A DNA stretch of 64,000 bases from Cavia porcellus (Eukaryota; Chordata; Mammalia; Rodentia; Caviidae): the NCBI RefSeq assembly GCF_034190915.1, contig NW_026947484.1, positions 69,271,482 to 69,335,481 of the forward strand. Direction: 5' to 3'. Positions within the stretch are counted from its first letter, which is position 1; every line of letters begins with the position of its first letter. Of this stretch, positions 21,492-32,920 are shown piece by piece. Under the pieces are notes generated by a model. It worked only from the letters and a program-made list of their open reading frames with translations, had not been told where the DNA came from and did not search any database. Both the position numbers and the translations under genes were made by a program.

Positions 21492-22500
21492 ATGCAATCT
21501 CAAACATCTAGTTCATCAGGTACAAGAACAGGTGATAGCAAAATGGAGGATTTTAAAAGTGATACACCAGACATCTCTAAAAAGATAGCAAATGACATAA
21601 AGAAACAAATCCATGAGGATGTAGAGGAAATCAAATTAGAAGTAATGTCTTACATAAAGACAGAAATAACAACCTTAGTAAAGGATTTGCTCAACACAGC
21701 TAGGGAAGAAATAGACAAAAAAAATACAGGAGCATGGGAAATTGACAAACTTTGAATGAACAATGTAGAAAACAAGCAGAATCCATGAAACAAATTCCAA
21801 GAGACATCCAAGAAACAAAAAATTCTATTGAAAGCTGGAAAAACTGTTTAAATGAAGCTGAGGATAGAATTTCAGACCTTGAAGACAGGATCACAGATAG
21901 TGACCGTGAGAAGATAAAACTTATAAAAACAACAAAGCAGCATGAAATGACAACCCAGCAGCTTCAAGATGATAGCAAAATAAATCATGTAAGATGAATA
22001 TGCATCAGTGAGGATGCAGGAGATAACCCAAAGGACAATAACTAAGCTGTTCACAGAAGTAATAGCAGAAAATTTCCCAAACGTGGGGAAAAAATCTGAC
22101 ATACAAATGAGGCATGTAGAATGCCAAACAGTCATAAGCAACATAAATATACACCAAAACATATAATAATTAAGATCCCAGATGTACAGCATAAAAAGAA
22201 TATTAAAAGCTGTTAGAGAAAAAACACAATTCACCTATCAAGGAAAGGCTATTAAAATCACAGCAGACTTCTCACACAAACCTTCAGATTAAGATGAGCT
22301 TGGAGTGAAGTATTTCAAGATCCAAAAGAAAACAACCTTCAACCCAGACTGGCATACTCAGAAAAACTGTCTTTCAAATTTAGAGGAGAAACAAGATACT
22401 TCCATGACAAGAACAACTGAAGAAATTTATATCTACCAAGCCAACCCTAGAAAAATTATTAAAGACATACTAGAAAGAGATAAAAATGACCACAATCTCC
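21492..22500 (+). pseudogene. L1 ORF1 pseudogene
   Basis: Encodes a broken L1 ORF1 protein (RNA-binding chaperone that coats L1 RNA in the cytoplasmic RNP). The start at 21492 is followed by a polar N-terminus, a heptad-rich coiled coil with the QETKNSIESWKN..LNEAEDRISDLEDRI signature (about 21808-21890), then a decayed RNA-binding domain and a C-terminal domain (NNLQPRLAYSEKLSF-like, about 22335-22375). Stops occur at about 21755 and 21997, and frameshifts follow, so no protein is expected. It belongs to the same L1 as the reverse-transcriptase fragment at 24594-25433. Confidence 0.85.
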
Positions 22501-22756
22501 AGAACCACAACAGAAAGAAATCACTGCCTGGACAAGAAGTTAAACAAGGGTGGAAAGAGAGACACCAACAACAGGAGCATAATATGGCAAAGTCAAGCCA
22601 ATACATATCAGTGATATTCATAAATGTAAATGGGCTCAATCCACCTGTCAAAAAAAGCAAGTTGACAGAATGGATCAATAAACAGGACCCCTCTATGTGC
22701 TGTATTTAAGCAACACATCTGACTCAAAAAGAAACTCATAGATTAAAAGTCAAAGG

Positions 22757-24572
22757 ATTATTAAAAGCTGTCAAAGACAAAAACAGGTCACTTACAAGGG
22801 AACACCCATCAGAATTACAGCAGACTTCTTGGCACAAACCATCAAATCATGAAGAGCGTGGGGGGAAATAATTCAAGCTTTGAAAGATAATAACCTCCAG
22901 CCAAGATTGATATATCCTGCACAACTGTCCCTAGAAACTGATAGAAAAAAAAGGTGCTTCCAGGATAAAGAGGAAGTAGGGGAATTTGCAACTACCAATT
23001 CAACTCTACAGAGAATACTGCAGGATATTCTTAAAAAGGAAAATACCAAGATCCCAGAAGAGTGGCAGAGAGGCCACAATGAATGGAGCAGAAAGCAAAA
23101 CGAAGAAGACAAACTGACAACAAACGACAGAAAAAGAGCTCAACAGAAATGAGGCAGAGAAGATTGGATGGTAGGAACAGCTGTTTTGGAGAAAACAAGA
23201 CATCATAATAGCTAGTACTGATTTAATATCATCTTGTTTTGAAGTCCCATCAAACTTTTATTCTTCTGTCTCCATCGGTCTTAGCATGTTGTATCTTATT
23301 GGATTTTATTATATATGATAATATAAGCAAAAACTTTTATAGACCAGGTGATTATACAAAAACCATTGTTCATTTTCTGATAGTTGGTTCTAAATACCCT
23401 GTAATACTGTCATTCTCTTGAATGGTTTTACATTGTCTTGATATGTTTGGTGCTACAGTATGCGAAGTTATACTCAAAGATTTCAAGGAAAGAGACACTA
23501 TGGTAACTACTTTTATGTCAGGATATCTTGTGGTGAAACACTGTTTTGCTTAAATGGTTCTGCTTTGACCTGCATTGTTTTGTTCTTAGGCCCTCTTTTA
23601 TCTCAATCTCCTTTTTTTTTTTTAACATTTTTTTTGTCTTTTTCCTTTTTATCGGTACTGGGAATCGAACTCACGACTGCCTGCTTGCAAGGCAGGTGCT
23701 TATGCTGCTAAGATAAATCCCCAGCCCCTCAATCTCCTTTTTTTAATTATCTACTTTTTAATTTTTATCTTTTTAATTAAGGGGAAAATAAAAATAGCAG
23801 GATACATTATAGTAACCCACTTTGATTTCCTATTAACTTGATTTGAAACCCTGTATTGCCCTCACCATCTTGTTTTGACTGATTTTCCCCTATTCTGCTT
23901 TGCTTGATAGTACCAAGTTCGAAAGTATAGTCAACAACCGTGAAGACAATAAGATTCATTATGACGCCCATTCTGGTTGGCTATTATCTTCTTTTAAAGT
24001 CCTGTAATGTCTCCAATGTTTTGGTTTTATTCTTTACTGTTTTGTTCAACTTTATTATAACTGATGATATAGGCAGTTCTTTTTAAGATAGCAAGAGGCA
24101 ATATGGTAACCATTGTTGATCACCTGGTATTTTGTTTTTACATTATGTATTATGTCCATCCTTTTGATTTGACTGATTCTGTTCTGTTCTGTCACGTTTG
24201 GTTTTACTCTCTTCCAAAAAGGTAATAAGAACTGTGGGAGTGATAAAACCCAAAATGTGTAATTGTCATTGTACAAAAGAAAGGAAAAGAAAGTTTTCTA
24301 AAGGACATAACTGCATGTATATTTAAGTGTATAAGATAGGTAACCATATTACTGAGTTTTATTGGATCATTGAACAAAACTGTTTGCAGTCTCACTGTTT
24401 GAAAGTCCACTTTATATGGTTTAATTTTGTAACTTGAACAACTATTTCTAAGATAACAATATGTAATCTTTTAACTAGTAATTCCCTACTGTTTATTTTT
24501 TCTGAAATTCTGTATAACTTGTACCCTTTTTCTGTTTTTTTTTCCTTTTCTCCTTAAATAAAATTTTTAAAA
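22757..24572 (+). mobile_element. HAL1-like (ORF1-only L1) element, 5'-truncated
   Basis: Starts in the ORF1 RNA-binding domain (equivalent of RILKVIKDK), continues through ALKDNNLQPRLIYPAQLSL (about 22878-22935), and carries a charged C-terminal extension ending ...KRAQQK-stop at 23152. Only about 30 bp later it enters an L1-type 3'UTR (GAAAACAAGACATCATAATAGC, 23192 onward) and ends in TTAAATAAAATTTTTAAAAAAAG at about 24572. ORF2 is absent. The ORF1/3'UTR junction is the same as in the complete element at 47551-51556, so both come from one family rather than independent deletions. No clear target duplication. The ORF1 end is open from 22880 to 23152. Inserted in an L1 ORF2. Confidence 0.75.
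23620..23728 (-). mobile_element. ID SINE
   Basis: Complete inverted ID (TTTTTGTCTTTTTCCTTTTT at left, AAATCCCCAGCCCC at right) inside the HAL1-like 3'UTR. The flanking duplication TCAATCTCCTTTTTTT occurs at 23603 and 23729. The A-box and B-box complement are near consensus, so it is fairly young. Confidence 0.94.
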
Positions 24573-24593
24573 AAAGAAAATTTCTACTCACAT

Positions 24594-25433
24594 ATGGTGG
24601 AAAACACAGAGCAAATGCACAGATTCATAGAAACTTATGAACTACCAAAGCTCAGCCAAGAAGATATAACAATTTTGAATACCCAATATAATGAAATTGA
24701 AAATGTGATTGAAAGTTTATCAACAAAGAAAAGCCCAGGTCCTGATGGATTCATGGCTGAATTCTACAAGAAATTTAGAGATTTAATGCCAACACTCCTT
24801 AAACTCTTCAATTAAATTGAAAGAAAAGCAGTCCTCCCTAAATCATTCTTGGAGGCAAGTATTACTCTGATAACCAAAACCAGAGAAAGACCCAACCAAA
24901 GTGGAGAACTATAGAACAATCTCACTAATGATTCTTAATAAAATACTGGCAAATAGAATGCAGCAAATCTTTAGGAAGATAATACACCACGATCAAGTGG
25001 GATTTATTTCAGAAATGCAGGGATGGTTCAACATATGCAAATCAATAAATGTAATATACCACATCAACAGAACCAAAAATAAAAATCACATGATCATCTC
25101 AATAGATGCAGAAAAGGCTTTTGATAAAGTCCAACATCTATTCATGACAAAAACCCTACAGAAACTTGGAATAGACGGTATGTACCTCAATCTCATGAAG
25201 GCCATTATGACAAACCAACAGCCAACATTATACTAAATGGATAAAAACTGAAAGACTTCACTCTAAAATCAGGAACAAGACAAGGACATCCACTATCACC
25301 ACTCCTTCTCAATATAGTTCTAGAAATGTTAGACAGATCAATCAGACAAGAGAGAAAAATAAAAGGGATAAAAATAGGAAAAGAAGGAGTGAAATTATCA
25401 CTATTTGCAGATGACACAATACTCTACATAGAA
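24594..25433 (+). pseudogene. L1 ORF2 reverse-transcriptase fragment
   Basis: Part of the L1 ORF2 protein that copies L1 RNA at the nicked target. Visible motifs in order: [17 protein letters not shown] (24727-24780), [23 protein letters not shown] (24937-25005), [15 protein letters not shown] (25090-25137) and the catalytic FADD (25404-25415). Stops at about 24815, 24900 and 25237 and small indels break the frame. The C-terminal zinc-knuckle-type region is missing because the element stops at 25433. Confidence 0.88.
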
Positions 25434-26513
25434 GTCAGTGGACCATCACAAGGAACCACTGCAAGATGCATTTGCAAATTCTTATGTATGTGTAATGACT
25501 GAATATCCCAGAGCACTCTAAGAAAGAGTAAATTAGACCTTACTATGTATGAGTGTGCATGTTGAAGTATGTTCTTTAATGGGAATGTGTGTATATATTC
25601 ATGTGCATGTATGAAACAAGGTATTTGAGTTGAAAGCAGATGAGAGGGGGAATCTTGGGTAGACTGAGGAAAGCATCCTGCACAAAAGAACAGCATGTGC
25701 AAATGCTCTGAGGGTCTAATGCTTTCAGGCACTAAAAGACAAACTAGAAAAAAAACAAAACTAGGCCTATCTTCCTGTCCAGTGGAGGCAGGGTCCTCTC
25801 AGACAGTCATAATGATGATTTTGGATTTTGCTCCAAGTGCAACAAGAGGCTGTGTAGCTTAGAAGAGACCTGGTCCAACTTGTATTTTAAAAGATGACTC
25901 CAACTACTTTGTAGACTATTGAATGGAGTGGGGCAAGAAGGAGTGGTTCCTGTTAGCCATGATGGTGCTCAGAGATTGGCGAGGATGACAGAAAGAAGTG
26001 AATAGTTTTAAAATAGACTCAAAGTAGAAATTAAACTGGATGCAGACAGTGAGAGAGAGTGGTGAGAATCTAGGCTGCCTCTGTTTCTGGAGGTTTTATT
26101 CAAGGTTATAAGACAGTTGAATGTTCTCCTCGCTACTATATTCATGGTCAAGACCTCAGGCACATAGAACCTGACATCACCAGGTTTGTGTTTGTGGCTT
26201 GTTGAGATATCATTTCTTGCTCTAGGATGTTTAAGAATTATGAAAAATCTGGCTTAATTGAAATTTCTTCCTGCTTCATTGTTCACTGTTATATATGCCT
26301 CATTACTTCCCATTTTCTAAGGAATGCTGCCACGGCTTTCATTTCTTTTTATATGTCATGTTGAATGAATACGACATTATGGTAAAAAAGGTAGATATGG
26401 CTAATAACCATAATAGTTAATATATGTATGTGCTCCCAGTTTTCATGTGCATGGTACATATATTGTCTCACTAGAATCTTTTAATTAGCTGATTATTCCA
26501 GTTCTACCTTACA
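25434..26513. other. Unique sequence, possibly an unrecognised old repeat
   Basis: No gene seen. The phrase structure at 25690-25990 (GCAAATGCTCTGAGG, then TTTTGGATTTTGCTCC, then CTTAGAAGAGACCTGG, then AAAAGATGACTCCAAC) is reminiscent of an ancient mammalian interspersed repeat, but I cannot name the family. Confidence 0.4.
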
Positions 26514-26518
26514 GTGCC

Positions 26519-26886
26519 TGTTATGGTTTATGTCAGTTATCACACACACACACACACACACGTCTCTAGCAATCATGGACATGGCTGAATCTAGCATTCA
26601 TGATTGGTTCATTGTCTGGAACTGGGATTGGTGAACTGAGAGTCACCCTTGCTTAGGGGTGGAGCCAGCATAGTGTAATGGTGGGAAGGAGTGTCTTTCT
26701 CTTTGGCAGTTTGTGCTTGTTGTTTGCAGCCACTATGAACCACTGTTCCTGAGCTATGTCATTTTGCCTTGTAGCCAACTAAGTATGGACTGAATCCTCC
26801 AACCTGTGAGGAATAAACCTTCCCTTCCATAACTTTGGGCATCAGGTATTTTGTCTCAACAATGAGAGAGAAAAGTAACTAAGACA
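26519..26886 (+). repeat. 5' LTR of MaLR element
   Basis: TG...CA termini. It contains GGAATAAACC near the 3' side (polyadenylation signal AATAAA) and the conserved end GGTATTTTGTCTCAACAATGAG..AAGTAACTAAGACA. A (CA)n expansion at 26541-26561 is present only in this LTR. Confidence 0.88.
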
Positions 26887-28378
26887 GAATTTGGTAAAGA
26901 CATTGCTGTGACTATAGCTAACCATGTAGTTCAAAAGCTTTTGGAAACGGCTTGTAGGAAGAGTTTAGAAAGTTTCAGAGAGGTCACCTGAATGCACAGA
27001 GCTGGAACAGCTTAGGCTGTTTTATAGGGAAGATTCTGGTCAGACCTCAGGAGACCAGAAGGCAAATAGTAAAAGCCTGCAGGCCAAGACCAGGCTATTA
27101 AGGTTCCTGCTGGGAAGCAGGATTGGATTGGTTGTTGGACTCCACATGATGTGTGTCACAGCTTGGTAGAAAGTTTGTCTACATTTTGCTTGTGTCCAGA
27201 GACTTTGCCTGAGACTGAGATTAAGGGTGATAGACTGATTAATCTGGCAAAGGAAATTTCAAGACAGTCGAATGTCCAGGTGGTGGCATGGTTATTGTTG
27301 GGGGCTTTCATATGGATTTATGTTGTGAATCAAGAGCAAAGAGCCAGCAGGGTTACTTTAAAAATTGTGAGTTTGTCCAGAAGGAAAGCACCAGTAGAGC
27401 TGTGGACTGAAAAGACAGAGCTGAGACCTCAGTTGCTGAGAAGGAACAGAGAGATAAAAAAGATGGGCTGGGGACATCCTGGGAAGCAGTGGGTCTCAAC
27501 CCTTTGCAGTCTCCAAACTGCAAAAGTGAAGGATTTTGCTCAGAAGAGAAAACTGAAGACTACTATGTTCTAGAATGGCAGCAGAGGCCACATGAGGTTC
27601 AGATATGGCAGTGGCCACACCAGATTCCAGGATGGTGCTGGCATAGAGAAGCTGTTCCTCACAATCAGGTTTAGAGAGCTCAGTGATTCAGGCACTTGAC
27701 CCCTGCAACCAAAAGAGAGGAAAGACTGGCTACTGCTCCAGCTGGCAGTGGACCTTAATGGCATCCACATGGTGCTGGTTTTAGGCACGTGGAGGATGCG
27801 TAAATTCTGAGGTTAAGGCAGCTTCCACCCCAATTTGAGAAGGCCTGGAAGCCAAGCAATGTGCCCCTGAGAGGGAAGTATGTAAAACTTAGAGTGTGAA
27901 GCCAAAGGCGCAGTGGAGACCCCAGAAGTTTGGAAAAGCCAGAAATGTGAATGTCTAAGGAAAACTGCAAAGATTGAGCAGAGTGGGCCTAAGTGATAAG
28001 CTGTGGGAGCTAAAACCCCTAAAAGTGCCGTAGGTGTGGAATCACTCAGGCCCTTTGGAGCTCACAACCAGATTGCTTCAGATGCTGAGCATGGAACTCC
28101 AGGATTTATGTTTGTTCTGCTGGATTTTGGGCTTGCTTTGGTTCCAATGCTTTGTATCCCTCTGTTTGTAACTTTTGGAATGATAGTGTTTATCTTGTGT
28201 GTCAAAAGTGTTTAGCTTTGTTTTCATTTGTACAAGGGCTTGCAGCTAAGAGTCTGCCTTACATCTTGAAGGAGACTTGGGACTTAGACCTTTCAGCAAT
28301 GCTGAAACTTTGGTAGCTCTTGAAGATGGACTAAATTGCTTTTACATAAAGGATATACATGAGTATTTGCAGGCCAGG
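26887..28378 (+). pseudogene. MaLR internal region, non-coding
   Basis: Internal region of a non-autonomous ERVL-type element. The first bases resemble MaLR internal sequence: TTGGTAAAGACATTGCTG, then GGAAGAGTTTAGAAAG and CAGAGCTGGAACAGCTTAGG. The longest open stretch is 140 codons (27151-27573). It shows no protease, reverse-transcriptase or integrase motif and is not expected to make a protein. The 5' end has no clear tRNA primer site that I can name. Confidence 0.65.
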
Positions 28379-28739
28379 GGTAATGGTTTATGTCAGATGG
28401 CTCCTCCAAGTCTCATGCAATCATAGATGTGGCTGAATCTAATGTTCATGATCAGTTCATTGTCTGGCACTGGGATTGGTGAAGTGAGCACTACCCCTGC
28501 CTTGGGGTGGAGTCAGCACACAGAGATATGACAGGAAGAAGGTGTGTCTTTCTCTTTGGTGGTTCACGCTTGTTGTTTGTGGCTGCCATGAATTGCTGCC
28601 CCTCAGCTATGTCATTTTGCCTTGGAGTCAGCCGAGTATGGGCTGAAACCTCCAGATAGTAAGAAATAAATCTTTTCTTCCATAACTTTGGATACCAGGT
28701 ATTTTGTCTCAACAAGAAGAGAGAAAAGTAACTGAGACA
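28379..28739 (+). repeat. 3' LTR of MaLR element
   Basis: Starts GGTAATGGTTTATGTCAG (first base changed from T), runs collinear with the 5' LTR, contains AAATAAATC as polyadenylation signal and ends GTAACTGAGACA. Confidence 0.88.
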
Positions 28740-28767
28740 GTGCCCATGGTTAAGAACTTCAACTTTC

Positions 28768-28877
28768 GGGGCTGGGGATTTAGCTCAGCGGCATAAGCAC
28801 CTGCCTTGCAAGCAGGCGGTCGTGAGTTCGATCCCCGGTACCGGTAAAAAAGAAAAAGACAAAAAAAAAAAAAAAAA
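28768..28877 (+). mobile_element. ID SINE, full length and near consensus
   Basis: A complete unit from GGGGCTGGGGATTTAGCTC to the A-tail. RNA polymerase III boxes inherited from tRNA-Ala are intact: A-box TAGCTCAGCGG at 28781-28791 and B-box GAGTTCGATCC at 28824-28834. The tail is GGTAAAAAAGAAAAAGAC followed by about 19 A. A perfect 16-bp duplication AAGAACTTCAACTTTC flanks it (28752-28767 and 28878-28893). The best-preserved ID in the window and so probably the youngest. It inserted just downstream of the MaLR 3' LTR. Confidence 0.97.
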
Positions 28878-29321
28878 AAGAACTTCAACTTTCCTAGACT
28901 CTATTTCTTTTCATAAAATAAAGATATTGGATTGACTGACCTATAACTCTGGTAGGAAACAAGTCACATCTGACTCTTCTAATAAATATGAAGGATCAAA
29001 AAGACCTGGAATGATGTTTCAACCTACAAAAGTCAGGTATCAAGATGGAAGAGATACTTCAGATGTGTGATCCCAATTTGCCAGTTATTTAGAGTGTACA
29101 CACTTAGTGGATTCATTAGTAGAAAAGTGATCAGAGGAAGCCTCAGTATTTGTCCTGGATGGCAGAACTTGCTTCCCACAGGCATTACCAGGAAATGTTA
29201 CCTTAATCAAAATTGAAAATAGTTGATCAGAAGTAAATATTGCCAAGTTGCAGACTACAGGAGACCAATAAAAATGCTTCCATTCTTATTTTTAATCAGA
29301 AGCCAGAATAATTAATGACTT

Positions 29322-29428
29322 GGCTGGGGATTTAGCTTAGCAGCGTAAGCACCTGCCTTGCAAGCAGGCAGTCGTGAGTTCGATCCCTGGTGCCGAAAAA
29401 AGGAAAAAATCAAACAAACAAAAAAAAA
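29322..29428 (+). mobile_element. ID SINE
   Basis: GGCTGGGGATTTAGCTTAG..GAGTTCGATCC..A-tail. A perfect 17-bp duplication AGAATAATTAATGACTT flanks it (29305-29321 and 29429-29445). The A-box has one change (TAGCTTAG) and the B-box is intact. Confidence 0.96.
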
Positions 29429-29445
29429 AGAATAATTAATGACTT

Positions 29446-32400
29446 GTTAGTACCTTTCTAGCCATCTCAGTTAGAATACTCAAAAGTTATCATGCTTTCT
29501 TTTAATCAATCATGTCCCTTTCCACATCTCTGTCTGAATCGAACTGTACCCATAATTCACATTGTACCACCAGGAACTAGAGAAAGTTTTGATGGATAGA
29601 TACCTCTCAGTCACATTCCACCTCATTTGGGAGGCTCTTCCCAAATTAAATCATTCCCTGACTGGATCTTCGATGTCTGGCTGACCTGACAGGCTGGTTC
29701 TCTTATTTGAGGGTTTTACTTTTTTCAGAAATCTAGATGCCATGAGAGCCTTTTAAAGTTAATAAGGCTGTATTTCAAGATGAGTTCAGAAGAATTCACT
29801 CAGAAATTCATTAACTGTCATACCTCATATATACATAATAGATCAAAATTGATAGCAATAATTAAATTTTAACTAGGAAAATTCTTAATGATAGACTTCA
29901 CAGTCTTTTAAATATCATATATATGCATTCATATATTTTAATTATTTACTTTTAATCTATTTGCATTTATTTCTATACTTTAGATACACATACTGAGAAT
30001 ACACATAATGCGAATTCATTATAAGGAATTTGTTCCTGTGCATGATATATCTTGATTCCTTTTTTATACATTTTTTAAAACATATGCAAATGCTAAATAT
30101 GTGCCATGCTTTACACTAAGCATGAGGGATTTCAAAGTAAAAATACATTTTGAAAATATACCTATGTACTACCTAATTTATTCAGACAGCAAGCTGTGTT
30201 TTCTAAGATAATGTCAATCGAGTTTAGAACTCAAAAAATTTCATACTGTTGAGTTATTTGTGGTCTGTTCTCCAAAGAATAAGACCTGGAAAAATGATAT
30301 TCAAGTAGAATCTCAATATCATACCCTGAGCAAATACATTCCTTGTGCAGAAAAATGGATTCTGGCTTCCGATCGTCTGTGTGTGACTTGGAAGACTTCA
30401 AATTGATCAGCGGGAACTGTCCTACATTGAGGCGGAAACCATTCTTGTTTCAAATAGCATACAGTTGTACCTCAGGAAGAGCGAAAGGCCAAAAGTAATT
30501 TCTAGCATTCCAGAAGATTAGGAAGTTGAAAACCAAATATTTGGGGTGAAAGCAAGTGTATAATAAGTGTTTATCCAAATTTTAAATAAGAATCTTATTG
30601 CCTGCATATCCCAACCCAAGATGTCTTGCTTTCACACCCATTCTTCCTTTTCCCACATAATCAAATGGCAAATAAAACTCTGAAAGGAAAATATGTAAAA
30701 ATCTGTTTTCTTTGAGCTTCTTTATATAAATATGCATTTCTTGGTCCAGAACTCTAGAACGGGCCAAAATCTCATCAGTTATTTGCTTTCTACAATTTTG
30801 CAAAAGGGAAGAGGAAGGTCCTGAGAAGGCTAATGCTTGCATGCAGATACCTAATTAGTGACAGACATATGAATAAACTAGAATAATTTCAGGTTCCTGA
30901 CCCTCTACTTAAAGCTGTTCCCGTAGTATTGTATGATTATGCTCTGCATGTGAAGATTGAGGCTAGACAAACACATGAAAAATGAATCTCATCTCTTCCC
31001 CTGTGGGGAGAAAGAGATTGTTGCTGAAGAGAGTAAATTCATGTAATTTTCTGTGCCCCAGAGTACTGATACTCAGAAATAATATGCTACAGTTATCCTA
31101 ATGTTGTGTCTTTCCCATCAGCTGCCTTCTAGCATGAATAAAAAGAAAAAATGAAATACAGAATTCCAGAACCCCCAGCCATGAGCTCCCTTCAGCTTTC
31201 ACTGTTCTGCCAGGACTTCTCAGCTGTGTTAATACTCTAGTTTTTAAAAACAGAAATGTATCTTTAATCACCACCACCCTTTTTAGGATATCAAAGGACA
31301 ATCCCAGACATTCATCTTAGTGATGCAGGCACCTGCCTGATTTTCTCATTTATCTCAAGTCACGTGTAGAAAGTTCTTTGGCAGCTGCCCAGGGGAACAA
31401 AGGTGAAACCTCCAATTAAGAATAACTTATGTATATTCCTGCCACCAAGAGTCACACTGCCTTGTTAACCTTCTTTGCTCAGCTTTATAAGGTGGGGAGC
31501 CTGTGCACTCGAAATTCATTTATTCCTGCTCAGGGTAATTATCTCAGTTTTAGGTGACGCCTCCAGCCATTGAAGAGTGATGATTTTCCATTGAGATATT
31601 TCTCTCCATTTGGGAGGAAAATCCTGAGGGTTATGTACTACAAATTAGGTCTCAGTTCATAAACATGGCAATTCAACACACCTCTTTAGAGCACAAGATT
31701 CAAATTTTAGGCTCCCAACAGACTATGTGCTTCATGTCTTGGCTGTGTTCTTGAAATCCAAATTGAAACAGGCATAGACTAAAGAACTACGAAGGTAAAC
31801 TGTGGAATCAAGATAATAGAAAGGACAATTATCCTACACTGGGTTAACAGGTAGCCTCTGACAAAAGGTTCCTTCCCACCAAAATAGAGCATGCTTAGAA
31901 TTAGTCCACCACCAAAGAGTCATTCCTTCCTGCCCTGGCATCTTTCCTCCTCTTTCTACCCCAAAACCACATCTCTGTTTCTCTTGCCATTCCTAGACAC
32001 ATTTATTTTAAAATAATCACTGTTTCCACCCAATCATTTCTGAATAAATGCAGTCTTTTGGCTGTAAGTATGTCACTTTATTAAATTCTCCTCTGGAATT
32101 AGTAGCATCATCCCAATGACTAAATCCTACAAGCAAGTTCAATCCTTCTTTTATAAAACACAAGCATCACTTATGAACTTCCCTTGACCTTGGACTTTAC
32201 AAGAAGTTGCCTCAATCCTTCTGCACCCTCAGTTCCGGTGAAACCCGGCAGCCCTCTCATTTGACTTTGTGAAAATTTGTGGCATCTCTATGGACAACAC
32301 AACAATCCATCAAAGCAGGATTTAACAGTGTGCTTATTTTTGCAGATTAAGGGACAGTAGCTCAGGTAATTGCACAGCTGATGAGCAAGGGGCTTAGACT

Positions 32401-32920
32401 ACAGTTAACCCAGCTTCACTTCACTTAAATCCACTCATTCTGGACTTCAGATCCTGCTCAATTCTCAGCTTCATTTTTCTTACCCTCTCCCTCTTCATCA
32501 TCACACCCTCCCCAGTGTGAAAATCAGCCACTTCTGATAAATAATGATAACAATCACTTAAGTCAAGCACGCATTCATGAAGTTTTACTGAATTGTTGTG
32601 GGGCATCATGAAAGTGTCACATCACCCAGAGTCCTGGGCTATTTTCTTATCTCTTCCCCTTCCATCTCCTTTGCTCACTCCTCTGTTGCACAGCTACACA
32701 GAGACCTCCACCTTCTCTTATCCCGAAGACTAATTTTTGCACTGTTGACATGGATGACTTTATTATCTATCTAGCATTTATCAAATTTGCTTTTTCTCCA
32801 TGATAAAATGCTGCTACACTGGACCAGCAGGAACAATAACCTTATGCAACTTCCAGTGGCTCTTTGCCCCTCGGTAGCACTTCTTACTACCTTCACCTTG
32901 TTCTCTGAGTTCACCCAGTG
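29446..32920. other. Unique sequence, no gene recognised
   Basis: Single-copy-looking AT-rich DNA. Minus-strand frames of 86 (30582-30842), 67 (31098-31301) and 62 codons (32421-32609) have no domains or good splice context. No repeat family is recognised with confidence. Confidence 0.45.

Larger units (their letters stand above)
20826..25433 (+). mobile_element. L1 with 5'UTR, broken ORF1/ORF2, 3'-truncated
   Basis: A GC-rich leader with short repeated units (20851-21130) precedes ORF1 (from 21492). ORF2 starts near 22600 (FINVNGLNPPVKK). At 22756 the ORF2 endonuclease region breaks off. An ORF1-only element occupies 22757-24572, and ORF2 resumes at about 24575 in the reverse-transcriptase domain. 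Roughly 1.1 kb of endonuclease and linker is missing. The element stops just after the catalytic FADD motif (25404-25415), at about 25433, with no ORF2 C-terminus or 3'UTR, so its 3' end was lost by a later rearrangement. Confidence 0.82.
26519..28739 (+). mobile_element. Complete MaLR retroelement (LTR-internal-LTR)
   Basis: Two related LTRs in direct orientation flank an internal region of about 1.5 kb. The 5' LTR starts TGTTATGGTTTATGTCAG at 26519. The 3' LTR ends ACTGAGACA at 28739. Both sides carry the same pentamer GTGCC (26514-26518 and 28740-28744), the 5-bp duplication expected of ERVL-class integration. The short internal region without gag-pol motifs fits MaLR elements, which are non-autonomous ERVL relatives. 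By eye an 83-nt stretch shared by the LTRs differs at 15 positions, so the insertion is old. The subfamily (MT, ORR1 or another rodent group) is not assigned. Confidence 0.88.

Noticed and set aside
27151..27573. 140-codon open frame as a gag-like gene
   Set aside because: It lies in the MaLR internal region; these elements lack coding capacity and no retroviral motif is visible.
28768..28877. A tRNA gene
   Set aside because: The A- and B-boxes belong to an ID SINE: multi-copy, with A-tail and target duplication, and without a complete tRNA cloverleaf.
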